This document shows, in pieces, positions 10,396 through 23,349 of a DNA stretch of 64,000 bases. Positions within the stretch are counted from its first letter, which is position 1, and every line of letters begins with the position of its first letter. The position numbers were made by a program, and so were the translations under genes. This stretch comes from Diphasiastrum complanatum (lineage: Eukaryota; Streptophyta; Lycopodiopsida; Lycopodiales; Lycopodiaceae), in contig CM055111.1 in NCBI GenBank assembly GCA_029204225.1, forward strand, positions 45,271,255 to 45,335,254. Reading direction: 5' to 3'. The notes beneath the pieces were generated by a model, which saw nothing but the letters and a program-made list of their open reading frames with translations, was not told where the DNA came from and ran no database searches.

Positions 10396-13300
10396 CTGCA
10401 GAAAACCAGTTATTAGCCTATTCACTCCAGTGAGCACAGAGGGCCATATCTATGATTCTGCTGCTAGTATTGCTAGGACAGAAACTACAACAACTTCAGT
10501 GTAGGAAGAATTTCAGTCAACTAATTACATCTTCATGTATTCACGCTCACTCACCACAAAAATAAAGAGTAAACTCAGCCCTGACAACAATATAGAGCAA
10601 AGCTACTGATAGCCTCCATGGTTCCTCGGTGCATGCACATGCTTGGGACGTCTTTGTAAAAATTAGCCCCTAAAAGTAAATTGATCTTCCACTACGTGGG
10701 GCAACTTGTCCAAAATGTACATAACCCTTTTCAGAGCATCGTCGACTATTAAACAACTACTTTACAATGTTAAAAGTTGCAAACTGTGATTCTTTGTTGA
10801 TGAGCACATGCCATTCTTCTTTGAAAGTTGGAAAGAACAAACCCCAAAGTCCCTTAATGTGCACTTTAAACCAAATGGATTAATGAAGTCCAGTTGATTT
10901 TACCACTAGAAATTCAAAAAAAAAAAATTATGTATGGTCTTTGGAAAAACTCAAGCCTGGTCAAGAAGCCAAGGTGTGAGAAAACACATCAATAGGCTTC
11001 CCAACAAGTAGCCTCTCTCCACTAGTTGTTCATCCAACTGGATCAGATACTGAATCTGCTAACACCACTGATTATGTTGTAGCTGAACGTGAAGAATAGT
11101 AGCAAGCAGATAAAGAGAAAAATCTGATTAAGTAGGCTTCATAGCAGCAAGGGCTGATCAGTTTCAATGCAATACCAGTATGAAGAGACATGGAAGAAAT
11201 AGCATGCAAACGCATTACGGCAATTAACATCAAAAGGTGACAGTAATAAGCTTCTCCAGGATGAGATAGGGACCATGATACTGGAGAGTTATGTTATCTA
11301 TTGACTGACTGCACCTAAACAAGCAAGTTCTGACCAGATCACATTACTGTTTTGGAACTCTATAATCTGCAATGTTTATCAATAGCACTTTGGAGATGCT
11401 GCTGGAGTTTCTATGAATGAGATTAAGCCTTCACAACAGCTTCGCAAGCTTCACAAGAAGGACGCAAAAGTGCCAAGAATTTGACCTGGTATGCTAGCAA
11501 ATGAGTACAAGAGTACTGTTAACACAATAATCGCATGTAACTAGCACGGTGACTTCAACACTCACATTCACAAGGATCTTTATACAGATTCATGCACAAG
11601 AATAAAAGAATACACAAAAATCAACAGTCCAAAAAGATGCTCGACTTCAATTTATTGTACCCAGATAAGTTGGGTCCAAGTCGATTGCAAGGCAATTTCT
11701 GCTTGGCTTCCATCTGTACATCCTAGGATCTGAGTCACCACATAAGCTGGTTACTTGAGCATTACGACTTGAATATTCACTTGTGATATCGAGGGCTGAG
11801 AAGCCGAAGCTCACAACTTATGTCTGGGCTACTGAGCCTGTAGTGGTTGATAGGTGGTAGACTAAGGAATCTGAATTATGTATTGGGGTCAACATTTATG
11901 TTTTGCAAAGTATAGTTGTTACGATTCTGTTAGCGACAATACTATTCCAATTGCTTCTTTATGTTACTAGTATTCGTCTTATTGTGCAGGCCCAAGAACA
12001 TTTGTGGCACGCTGCACATCCAACAACAATATAAAACCATACTGATCCACATCGACATTTCTTTGAGTTTGATGAGTTCCAAGATGTTTAGTTGCATCTA
12101 AGCATTGCTATACATAGATTTGTGCAAGACCAGTCACAAACAGAAACACTTGTTGCTAGATATTATGATCTATATTGTTGTTGTTTGTTGTAGATAGCTC
12201 CCTTCCTCAAGTACTGGTTAAGACGACCCTTGAAATTCTCTATGCCAAGCTACTAAGGTCCTTCATGGGATTGAGTGCAAGTAGAACTACAGTATGTAAT
12301 TTTCAAATTTCATGCTCTTTTATAGCCTAAATTGAGGACAATGCTTTTGTGTGGGAGTCATTAGCACAATCATCAAAAGATTCACAGAAAATTAGTTTTT
12401 GAAGGTCACTAAACTTTGTGTCACGATTTTCAAGGGTTTAGAAAATCAGACTGTTAGATCACATTAAAAGCTTGAAGTTACCAATAATGCTCTAGAGACA
12501 AATGGGAGATGAGTGACACAATGATTGATACCTAAAATGTGTGAAGATTCTATTCTCTAAGCACCTATAAATTGCTTGTAACCTATAACTACACAAATGT
12601 TTACGAATCCTATTCACTTTGCAAATATTTTCAGCAACATGATGATATTTGGAACCTTCTTTCCAAAAAAAAAGAAAAAAAAAACTTTGTGGCTATGGTA
12701 TTAAGAACATGTAGAACCTATTCTTTATGCATTCTAACAGCATACAAGAATTGAGCACAATATTTCCCTTCAAAAGCATCACCTTATTTTTCACATTAGA
12801 CTTAGGGTTGGTCATGGAAAGAAACATACAACATGCCAAATGATATTATCTCTGGAAAGTTTATTACGTCAAAATTTTGGTCAAATGAAGGTATTTTTGC
12901 AGTATCGTTTTCAAACTTTTTTTCGAAAAATGAGTGGATCTACTTGTTCTTTGCTATATATCTTCAAAGTCCACAAACGATCATTTGGACTTAGCAAGTT
13001 AAAATATTGCAAGTCAATTTTTTGGTCAAACGGGGGAATAGTTTTCCCATGAGACCCCAAGCATCCCAATAATCATAAGCTTCATAATGAGTTCCTCTAA
13101 TCCCTATCAGTAATCCTTTGGGGGACCGTGAAGAAATATTCCATGAATTTACTTTTCAACTTTCTTTGTAAAAGTATATAAAAGATATGAATTTGACCAA
13201 ATCTTAAAATTCGAGGTTTTATAATTCCTAGCTAAAAAATCAGATAGGCCGTCTAGATTAATAAATGGAAATTCTAACCACTATTGAGAAAGTTGTGGCA

Positions 13301-16300
13301 TAAAACAAAATCAAGGTTTCCATCCAACAAACTGAAAAATTGTCTTCTTGATTGCTCGCGCCAACTACGAGCTATTTGGCAACCTCACGCATAACATCAA
13401 TTTCACAAATAGACAACAAAATACAAGCAATGTACAAAAAGTATGGCATGAACAACATAGTTGCCAAAAAATGCCCTATTCTATCAAATACACAGGGCAA
13501 GTCTAGCTGAACATGGCTAAGCTTTCAGCCTAAGAATAAGCTAGCCCATTCAAACTGGTCAAACTAAGCCTTCGTCCTATGAATGAGCCGATTACGTCGC
13601 TTCACTTTGCCTTCGAATTTCACTAAGTGACTGCCTTTTCATAGATTCATGCTTGGTTGGCTTTCGGTAAACTTGGCTTTTGTTATGTACGGTTACACTG
13701 ATTGATATTTCAAAGCTGGCATGCGCACAATTATGTGGTGTCATGGAATAAATAGGCTAAGTGCTAAGCTGGGAAAATATGCATACACTCCAAGCTCGGC
13801 TCCCTGGTAATGTCAATACAATAATCTAAAATAGAATCTTCCAAATAGGGACACACACAAAAAGACAAGAAGGCTCAAGAAGGCTATGCACATTAGACTT
13901 ATTGCCTTTCCCAAAGAATGGACAAAGTATTACACTCTTGCTGCTCAAGCAAGATACTGGACAGATCCTAAAAATCGAAGTAGAGAACATTTTACCATTT
14001 AAATTGCAAAATTACTACTTAAAAATTTACAATTTTAGCTAACAATTGTAGAATTTATTTATCACAAATTGCACTCAAGTATTACATTCTTATAGCTTGT
14101 GTAAAGCATTATCAAGATTTAATCTTTACTTTTGTAGCTTTTAGGTAACATAATTAAAAAAATTTAAAAGCAATAATGCATAGAAATGTTAGGGATAGTA
14201 TGTCGTGATGCATTTAGATCAAATACCTGTATAGATAGCCAGATTGCCTCCATTACCATAATATCCTCCAAGTCTATGTTGAACTCGTCTCTGCATTGAC
14301 GGCTCAATTACAAAAATGTCTTAGAGAAGAGCATGAAGAGCAAATAACATGAAATAATAACATAATGATCAAATAAGTTCAACCCCTAACTCTTCCTAAG
14401 GACAAATCTAACTTACTATCAAATTGCAAAGTCAAGCAAACTTCCCCAAGCAATTAAGTGGGCCTAGAGGAATCTCACTAGTAACCAATTGAGCATACCT
14501 TAATATCTTGGAGTGTTGCATGGCTCTTGTAATCCTATCTACTTCTCATCTATGGCAATAGTAAACTTTACTCATCTCAATTTCCATCATGCATTTTCTC
14601 CTTAGCAGCTCAATGGGTGAGTACCATAATAATGAGAGTCCCTAAGCTAAATAAGATCATCCTAATCAAACAAAGTTCTAGCTCCATCAACCTATCATCG
14701 TATTACAAATACTATTAGACATAATGATTGAATCCTAGAGTTTTCAAACGTCAATTGCAAGCAAGAAACATCACACCCAAATTGTTTTCTATAAGATAAT
14801 TGCAAAATCTAGTAGGGCAAAAAAAGTCTCATGTGCCCATTACATACATATGAGTGTCAAAGACCGATAACTACAACATAGTTCATTAAGAATTGACTTG
14901 ATTGAGGTCTTTACACCTCTCATCAACGACTACTTATGACAATATCCACTTTATATTACAAATATCCAATTTCAATTAGACAAAACCAATTTGAATTGTA
15001 ATCATGACGCAAGTCAGGTCGAATCACGATTCAAGGAAATATTACTTTTGCACTCTCCAACTCCTCGAGGCCTTGGAGGAGAGAGATTGTCGAGGCATCT
15101 TAGTCCATCTGAGTCATGAAATTTGCATGGTAAACTTAGCTGAGCAGAAACATACTCGACAAAAAGCTAGAATTTCATAAATTGAAAGTACCATAGCACT
15201 AAGCATAGATGCCCTTAATGAGAAGACGAAAAGTGAATTGCTTGATCAGGGTCTAAAGGCCTTATTAACCATAATCAATGATGATAGGTCCCTCTTGAGA
15301 TCCAAAATAACTAATGGAAGGGTTTAACAAGTTAATATAAATTAATCAAGTACTTGACAAATTAGGGGCTGATTACTAAACTACGATATCATGTAAACTG
15401 CTGAATTGGGCTTCGGTTGACAACTTCTACAAAGTGACGATGTCGTCCATGTGAATGTGAAGAGAGAGTTCCTCTGTGTGTGCACATTATGCGCATATCC
15501 TACTATAGTTTAGTCAATCTCACTATTATCTTAGAGCATAACCTCCTTGAAGATGCAAGAACGTCATATCGCGTTTTGTTACAAACCATGCATAACAATA
15601 ATGGTGCATGAGAAAAGACTTGTTATGAGTATGGACCTTGGACGGTTTGCTTGACAAAAAGCTTTTGGTTGATCATGGATGTTCACTGAATGAAGAGTGT
15701 TCGGTTCAGCAAACAGACCATCTAAGGTCCATACAAGTGCTTCTCTCCTGCACCTACATGCATCATCATAATGGTATCCTTTTGGGGGGTAATCAGAATC
15801 TCCAGGTGGCTCAAAATGTTAATACTCCACACACACAGGGCCACCTTTTCAAACATGGTATCATAATGGCCCTTTTGCAAACCTTAACTCATTGCACTAG
15901 AACATGATTCTCAATCATTTTAGATTGACTCCAATTTTTGAGACAAAGATTCAATTTCAATGATCTAGTTTTATAATCATCCGGATCTACCTTTTGATCA
16001 TCTGAAACAAGTAGTTTCTCTTCATCACTTTGCTCTGATTCATTACCTTGTTGGGTGCTCTTTGTATTAAGATGCCCACTACTTGATGGCTAGAATCTTG
16101 TTCATCTTATGAAAAAATTTGTTCTTCACCATCAACCTGCTCTTTGACATTCAATTTGAGTAGGTTGATAACACGGTACATCAATTAAGTACCAAATCAA
16201 TTTTATTCCTAAAATTTCTTCTTTTGTCTTATAAGTTCCTCCTTGCACTGACATGTTGCATTTCTGTGTTTAATGATCGATGTGAAAGGATGCTTCCACA

Positions 16301-17359
16301 TCGGTTCTGATGTGTGGTTGAGTTTCATCAAGAAAAAAGTGATTAAATTCTTCATTCAAGTGAATTGTGAGAAAGACTATTGAATAGTCAACACTATATT
16401 TGCATACCAATGATGTTTGCTTCAGAAAAAACCATTTTTGAAATTTTTTCACTATACAACATTAACCTTATTAAGATCATTTCCATGGTGACATTGAAAA
16501 TACTGATCAAAATTATTCAACCATTCTTCCACATCAATGAAATCAGATTGACCATCAAGATCAAGAAATGCAAATCGCTTCTGGACTGGAACATCATTGT
16601 TTTCATTGCTTGGAGGTTAGGATGCAGCTACATTGTAGAAAATGAAGACTGATTCTCTTGATGACATAGGTACTAAACGATCGTGATCTTGATAACCCTC
16701 TAGTTAATCATCAATGTTGTAATGTCCAAAGCACTAAGAAGAACATCTATATCCTTAATGCTGATCAAGTCGGTTTTCACTATGACATGCATGTTGCTCG
16801 TCGTTGTTATTGTCTACCTATTGGCTTGACTAATCTTCATATCCATCATCCTCGTAATTAGATTGATCATCATCATAGTCTGGATGTGTATTCAATGCTT
16901 AAGCAGGTGATTGTGAGTTGTGAGCTCACCAATTGAAAATATGTTAAGATTTAGCATGTGACATGAGAAATTTTTTAGTTTAAAAAAAGCCCATAAGCCC
17001 TTTATCACTATAAATAGGGAGAGGAATAAGTTGTCAATGAAGTATTGATAGCAGCCCGTATTTTGCAATATTAACAAACATTAGCGTCGTGCATAGATGC
17101 ACTGCATTTCTGGAAACGCGTTCAGAAACGCATTTCTGAACCACGTTTCTGGTTTAGGGGAACGTTTCTAAGAAACCGTTTTTTTTTAAATTTGTTTTAT
17201 TGTGGGCAATATAGGTATCAAATTAAAGCTCTAATTAAGAGCAGTACATTTATAGAGGTTGTCAAATGTTTCACATACAGGGTGGTTCAGTTTAGATGCA
17301 TCAATTCCTACTAGATTCTATCGAGGATAAAAAATTAGACTGGCTTGTCATGTTACAGG

Positions 17360-17408
<49 letters not shown>

Positions 17409-20400
17409 GGCTGCTCCATCGCTGGCTCCAATCCCTGTCCTGGTCCGCCCTGCCCTTCTCTTCCAACGCTGCCACCATGGCTCCTCCTCTCTCGCGCTGC
17501 TGCTCGCAGGACTACCCCTACCCCCCCCCTCTGCTGTCACCTCACCCCCCTCGCTACTGCTGCTACCGCCACGTCAACCTCCCCCCCCCTCGGTACTGTT
17601 GCTGCTCCAGCCCCCCCCCATCGCTGCTGCTACTGCTGCCTCAGCCCCCACTACTGCTGCCACCTCAGCCCCCGCTGATGCTGCCATCTCAGCCCTCGCT
17701 GCCACCTTGTCTCTGCTGTCCAGAAATGGCAGCGCTGCCTGCTGATGCCGTGGCACCCCCCTCCACCTCATCATTATCCTCTTCTTCTTCTTCTTCTCTT
17801 ACTACTGCCCCTCCCTCTCCTTCATAGTCTGCCTCATCTGCACCGTCTTCACATCCACACATAGCTCATCCATCTACAGCATCCATTCTCTACACTCCCT
17901 CCAAATCAACTGAACTCTTTTCCTCTTGGGAAGCTGACCAGATGAGAGCATATTTCCAGTTCTTGAAGCAAGAACTTTCACAGCTGAAAGGAGTAGTGGT
18001 CTCCTTACTAAAGGAGAAGAACTTGTTGCAGTCCAACGTCGTTTCATTGGAGCAAGTGATTAACACCAAGCAGGTTGCAGCCTCGGAATCAACCACCACC
18101 ATGATACGGGAACTTGAGAGTAAAATTGAGCAGCATAAAGACTCACGGGCAGCAGTCTTGAAGAAAGGCACCAAGCCTAGCGCCCCCATCTCTTCAGTCA
18201 TCTCAGCCACCATTTCGGAAAGGCGGTCAAGGGAGCAAAAGGCCCATAACATCAGGGTTCGTGGGATACCCGGCACATAGAACGCCATTGCCGAAGCTAC
18301 GAGATTTCTCGAGACCACTCTAGGACACGTGACAAATGGGCTAGATACAGCTTGGAGGACCACCAAAGATGCAACTACACTCATTATCCGTTTCACTTCC
18401 CTAGAGAGTCGCCGAGATGCTTTGCGGTGCAAAGCTAAGCTGCGTGGCACCACTATCTATATGGACGACGACCTCACATTTATTCAAAAATAGGAGAGGC
18501 GTAAGGAATTTCAGGCAGCCCGTGAGTCTGGCAGTTGAGTCATTTACCGAGATGGACGAGTGCGCTTTCTTGATAGCACTCCTAGCAGATCCCAATGCTG
18601 GGGATTTGGGGTGCCCGGGGTTGGGAGCACCCCGGGGCCCCATCCACACCACCTTCGGATTGGAGTGTGGAACTGTGCTGGCATACATTCATCTTCTACG
18701 GCAAGGGACCTTGCTGATTTTATCACAGGCAGAGATATACTATTCTTCATGGAGACACACGAGAGCCCGGAGCGAGGACTTCCCTCTTTTCCTAGATACA
18801 GATGGGACTCAGTATTCCGACGAGAGACTAGACCTGCCACTGGACGAGGTTCGAGTGGGGTCACCTACTTGTACAGAGAGACTCTCCATCCGAGTATTGA
18901 CTTCATCCGACATGATGAGTAGGCCCACTACATATGGATTTGCATCGTGGGTCAGGATATTGGTTTGGATAGAGATCTTTTTATTGCAGCATGTTACTTT
19001 TTACCAGAGTCCTCGTCTTTTGCTGAGGGTATTGGATCTCCATATCAGGACCTCGCACCAGATATTATCAGATTCTCAGAGCGGGGGCATATTCTCCTCA
19101 CAGGGAATTTTAATGCCAGGACATCTTCGAGACAGACAAAGTTCTTCGACACCACTGATCAACTGCATGTTCGTGCCCTCGATAGTGACATGCTTGGAGT
19201 TACCAGGACCTCCGCGGACAGTTTGGGACCTACTACTTCAGATGGTGAGCATTTATTGCAGTTTGGAGAGGCACATGAGCTAGCCATTTATAATGGCTTA
19301 CCCCACTGGCCAAATTCAAACAATTATACATGCCATCCTCACAGTGGAGGACATAGTGTCGTTGACTATCTCATGGGGTCACCATCCTTTGTACCCATAG
19401 TCTCCCCATAGTCTCTGACTTCCACGTTCCCCCACCACCCTTTCTGATCACTCATTTCTCTCCTTCGATATCGGCCACCTTCCACCCACTCATTCATCTA
19501 CACTACCCATGCTTACTCGAGCACCCACGTACACAATTGATCCCATTTACATGCCACTATATCGACAGTCCTTGGCTTCACTTTTACACTCCTTTCCTCA
19601 TGACAGTCCAGTCGACACCCAGGCTGCTTTTCTCACCACCTCTCTCCACTCAGCCGCATCACTAACCCTCCCCACAAAACCCCATCCCAAAAAGACTCGA
19701 CGCACACCCTCCATGGTACGATACCGAATGTCGTTCTCTCCATCAGTCAGTAACCTATTCACGTATCCATGCCCCACATTTGCTTCGATCTTTCCGACGC
19801 TCCGACCATCGTGTTCTCCGCCGTAAGAAGCGTTCATCAACCTTCTTTTCAGTTCTTCTTAGGGCGCTTTTTGGCGTGAGTTCATTCCTCGCTCTCCACC
19901 ACCTCCCTGGAGGACCTCCGCATCTGGACTGATTATGCTACTAGCTTGTATACCGTCCCTACTGACTCACCTATCTCTATATCTCCACGACCATCTGAGT
20001 TCTCCTTCTTCACATCTGATATGGTACTTGCAGCCATTAAGAAGATCAAGTCCCACATGCCAGAGATATTGAAGACCTTGAGTCTGAACTCCTTTCCCAT
20101 GCCTCCGACTTACTCACTCCCACTATCGCCACCCTTCTTAATTCCGCAGTTGTTTCCAGTTTCCCATCATCTTGGTGCACTAACATTATCCACGCCATCC
20201 ATAAGAATGGTAACCCCATGATTCCGAGTAACTACCGCACCATCATAATTGGGTATGTCCTGGCGAAACTATATGGCACTATGCTACAGTCTGTTGTGAC
20301 ATGCCATGGGTCAGGCAGGTTTTCGAGCCCATTATTCTACTGCAGATCACATCTTCACATTGCGAGCCTTGATTGAGGAGGCTAAGCAAAGGAGAGAGAG

Positions 20401-21984
20401 GGTTTACTGTTGTTTTGTGGACTTCTGGAAAGCCTTTGATTCTATTCCTCGCTCATTGCTCATCCAGAGACTCCGAGACCTCGGCTTCTCCACCGACATC
20501 GTTCTTGCTGTGATGGCACTTTATGAGCGTGTCCTGGGATGTTTTTGGCATAGTAGTGGCATATCCAAGCACATTTGGAGCACCATTGGGGTGAAGCAGG
20601 GTTGTTCCCTCTAACCAGTCCTCTTTGGCTTGTATATTGATGAGTTGGAGAGAGTCATTACACAGTGTGGTGGTGCTGGTTGCAAGCTTGGGGACATCTT
20701 GATTGCTATCCTCCTTTATGTCGATGATGTTGTATTAGTCTCACCGACCAGAGAGGGTCTACAGCGACAGTTGGATTGCTTACATGAGTTTTGCACCAGA
20801 TGGGGCCTAGGGGTGAACATTGGGAAGACCAGGGTTATGGTCTTCAGCACTTCTCGAGCATTCACGCAGCGACAGGAGCTTACTTTGGGCGGACAGGTTC
20901 CAGAGGTGGTCCCTTCCTACACATACCTGGAGATCCTTTTCTCAGGTCCTACTTTTAGCATGAGACAGGCCGTTACCACCCGACTGGGGAAGGGACATGC
21001 CTCCCTTGTTCAGCTAGAGCGATTTTGTTTCCGGAAGTCCATCCAGGATGCTCACAATAAGTGTCGCCTCTTTGATACCATTGTCACCCCCACGGCTTTA
21101 TATGCGGCAGAGGCATGGTGTACAGGTCTCCCCTCTTCACACTGAGCCAGTCTTTCACGATTACAAACCACCATGCTAACTTGGTTGATTCGAGCGAAGC
21201 CTTCTGTTCCACATGAGATTCTCCTGGTCGAGTTCGCAGTTCCACCGATACAAATCGAGGCAGCTCTTCAGCTCATTACCTATATACAAAGGATACAGGT
21301 GTTACCAAATATAGACAGACAATTCATACAGGTTGCACTATCCTCCTCACAGCGTCTTCATGCTCAGGGCTACAGATTATCATGGTTCTCTCAAGCATCT
21401 CACCTCCTACTTGAGTCATTTGGTATCTCCATCACAGAGCTTCGCCTCAGATTTACACTAGGACAGCTAAGGGTGTCTTCTCATCAGCTAGCTATCGAGA
21501 CTGGGAGATTCCATGGTATTCCTAGAGAGGAGCAGATTTCCCAGTTATGCTCTATAGGTGAGGTGGAGTCTGAGGAGCACTTTATCTTTAGATGCCCTGT
21601 ATACTATGAGATCAAAGGGCGATATCATTGCCTGTTTCGAGACATGCCTACCACTCTACGCTCTCTCGTAACCTATGAGGACCCACGATCAGTCGCTCTG
21701 ATGGTACGTGAGATGTTCATACTACGGAGAGATTTATACGGGACACCCCAGCAGTTCACCTCACAGCCATTGATTAGCAACACAATCTTGACATCTTGAC
21801 ATAGATACATATGATTATTATGCACACACACTGTCGCACACATGTCTATTTTAGTTTGTACTAGATGTTTTTCTTTATTGCAGTTTTGGAGACGTTTTAT
21901 ACGCTACCAAGATTACCACATACTTGACATGTACTTCATCAGTCTTATATGCCTTTTGGCATGGAAAAGACATTAATAAAGCTT

Positions 21985-22055
<71 letters not shown>

Positions 22056-23280
22056 TCTCTGATCTCCCACGGATCTCTAGCCGGCTCCAATGTGGCGCTC
22101 CACCTGCGGACCTTTCTCCACCAACGGACCTGCTCCATCGCTGCCCATCTGCGGACCTCCTCCATCGCTGCCCAATGTGCGGACCTTTTTCCACCTGCAG
22201 ATCTGCTCCATCGCTGCCCAGGGCCCTGCTTCTGCAAGTTATCTCTGTAGGTCTGAGCGACCTCCTCCATCGCAATAAGATCCACCTTCCCCTTCTCCTT
22301 CTATGCTTGTTGCGGTTCCTATCTCCCCATCAAATCCTATTCTTGCCAATAGTAAAACTACTGTAGCTATTCCCTTGACTCCAAACACTCCAAAAGCACC
22401 TATTTCTTTTCCTTCATATGCCTTGGTCAATCTTCTTTGGACTGATCAACTCCGTCTATTTGAATACCTTAACGATCACAGAGAGAAACTTGCTTCTCAT
22501 GATTCTCTGCTTCTAGTTGTGCAATCGCATCTTCAAAAGTTGGATACTTCCATTCAAGAACTCAAGAACGAAGTTGCAGTTATAAAAAGCGAAGCTTCTT
22601 CCCAAATCGCTACTTCAGCTCAAATCCAACAGCTCGAAAGTCAGGTGGAACAGCACCATACGACTGTCCAATCATGGGCACATGTACTTAAAGGTTCGTC
22701 TACAGTTATCTCTCCACCTTCGCCTTCACCTTCCGTTATCTCAGCCAAGTTCACTGTGAGCCGTCTGCGAGAGCATAAAGCTCTCAATGTTCGTGTTAGA
22801 GGTATTCCGAACTCCCAAAATGTTGTTGAAGAAGCTGAGACGTTTTTGGAAGGAAATCTTCAACACCATAGCAAAGGTATGGAAACTGCCTGGCGACCTA
22901 AGAAGGACCTAGATACTCTTGTCATCCACTTCACATCAGTGTCTCACCGGCGTGAAGTTCTAGGGAAGAGATTCAAATTGCGGGATACCAAACTCTACTT
23001 GGACGAAGATCTTACCTTCATCCAAGTTCAAGAATGTAAGAAGGCAAGACAAGAAGCGCTATCAACTGGCAAACGGCTTATCTATCGTGATGGTATTATT
23101 ACACTGGTAGATCAGAAGCTTGTAGTTAATGAGAAGAATTCTGAGATAGAGAATGTCCAGTTGAACACGTAGTTAGTTAGTTTTTGTTATTTTGCTTTGA
23201 CGGCACTGATCCGTCTTGTTTCCAACTTATCTGATGTACTTGTTCGTCTTATATGCCTTTTGGCATGGTAAAGACGTTAA

Positions 23281-23349
<69 letters not shown>

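Larger units (their letters stand above)
17363..21988 (+). mobile_element. LINE A: full-length non-LTR retrotransposon with ORF1, EN and RT
   Basis: The element runs from a (TC)n tract through a C/T-rich 5' leader, an ORF1-like region, an APE endonuclease, RT and a C-terminal Cys/His motif to a 3' stem-loop at 21942-21971 and a (TC)n tract. It is about 4.6 kb. Its RT wording ([34 protein letters not shown]) differs clearly from the usual plant L1 seen at 5.2-7.9 kb. It is inserted antisense in intron 6 of the DA2-like gene. Confidence 0.88.
22053..23284 (+). mobile_element. LINE B: ORF1-only (half-LINE) relative of LINE A
   Basis: It has a C/T-rich leader with repeated CTGCTCCATCGCTGCC-like text as in LINE A, an intact ORF1, and a short 3' UTR whose last 50 or so bases match LINE A (GTACTTG..CGTCTTATATGCC, then GGCATGGTAAAGACGTTAATAAA read in parts). 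It then has the stem-loop and a (TC)n tail. No endonuclease or RT is present. It resembles the ORF1-only HAL1 elements known from mammals and must be moved in trans, if at all. Confidence 0.8.

Noticed and set aside
17296-17827. Overlapping plus and minus frames of 79-160 codons rich in Ser/Leu/Pro
   Set aside because: They come from the (TC)n tract and the C-rich leader of LINE A; low complexity, no domain.
18417-19283. 288-codon plus-strand frame
   Set aside because: It is a shadow of the LINE A endonuclease frame, where the recognisable motifs are found.
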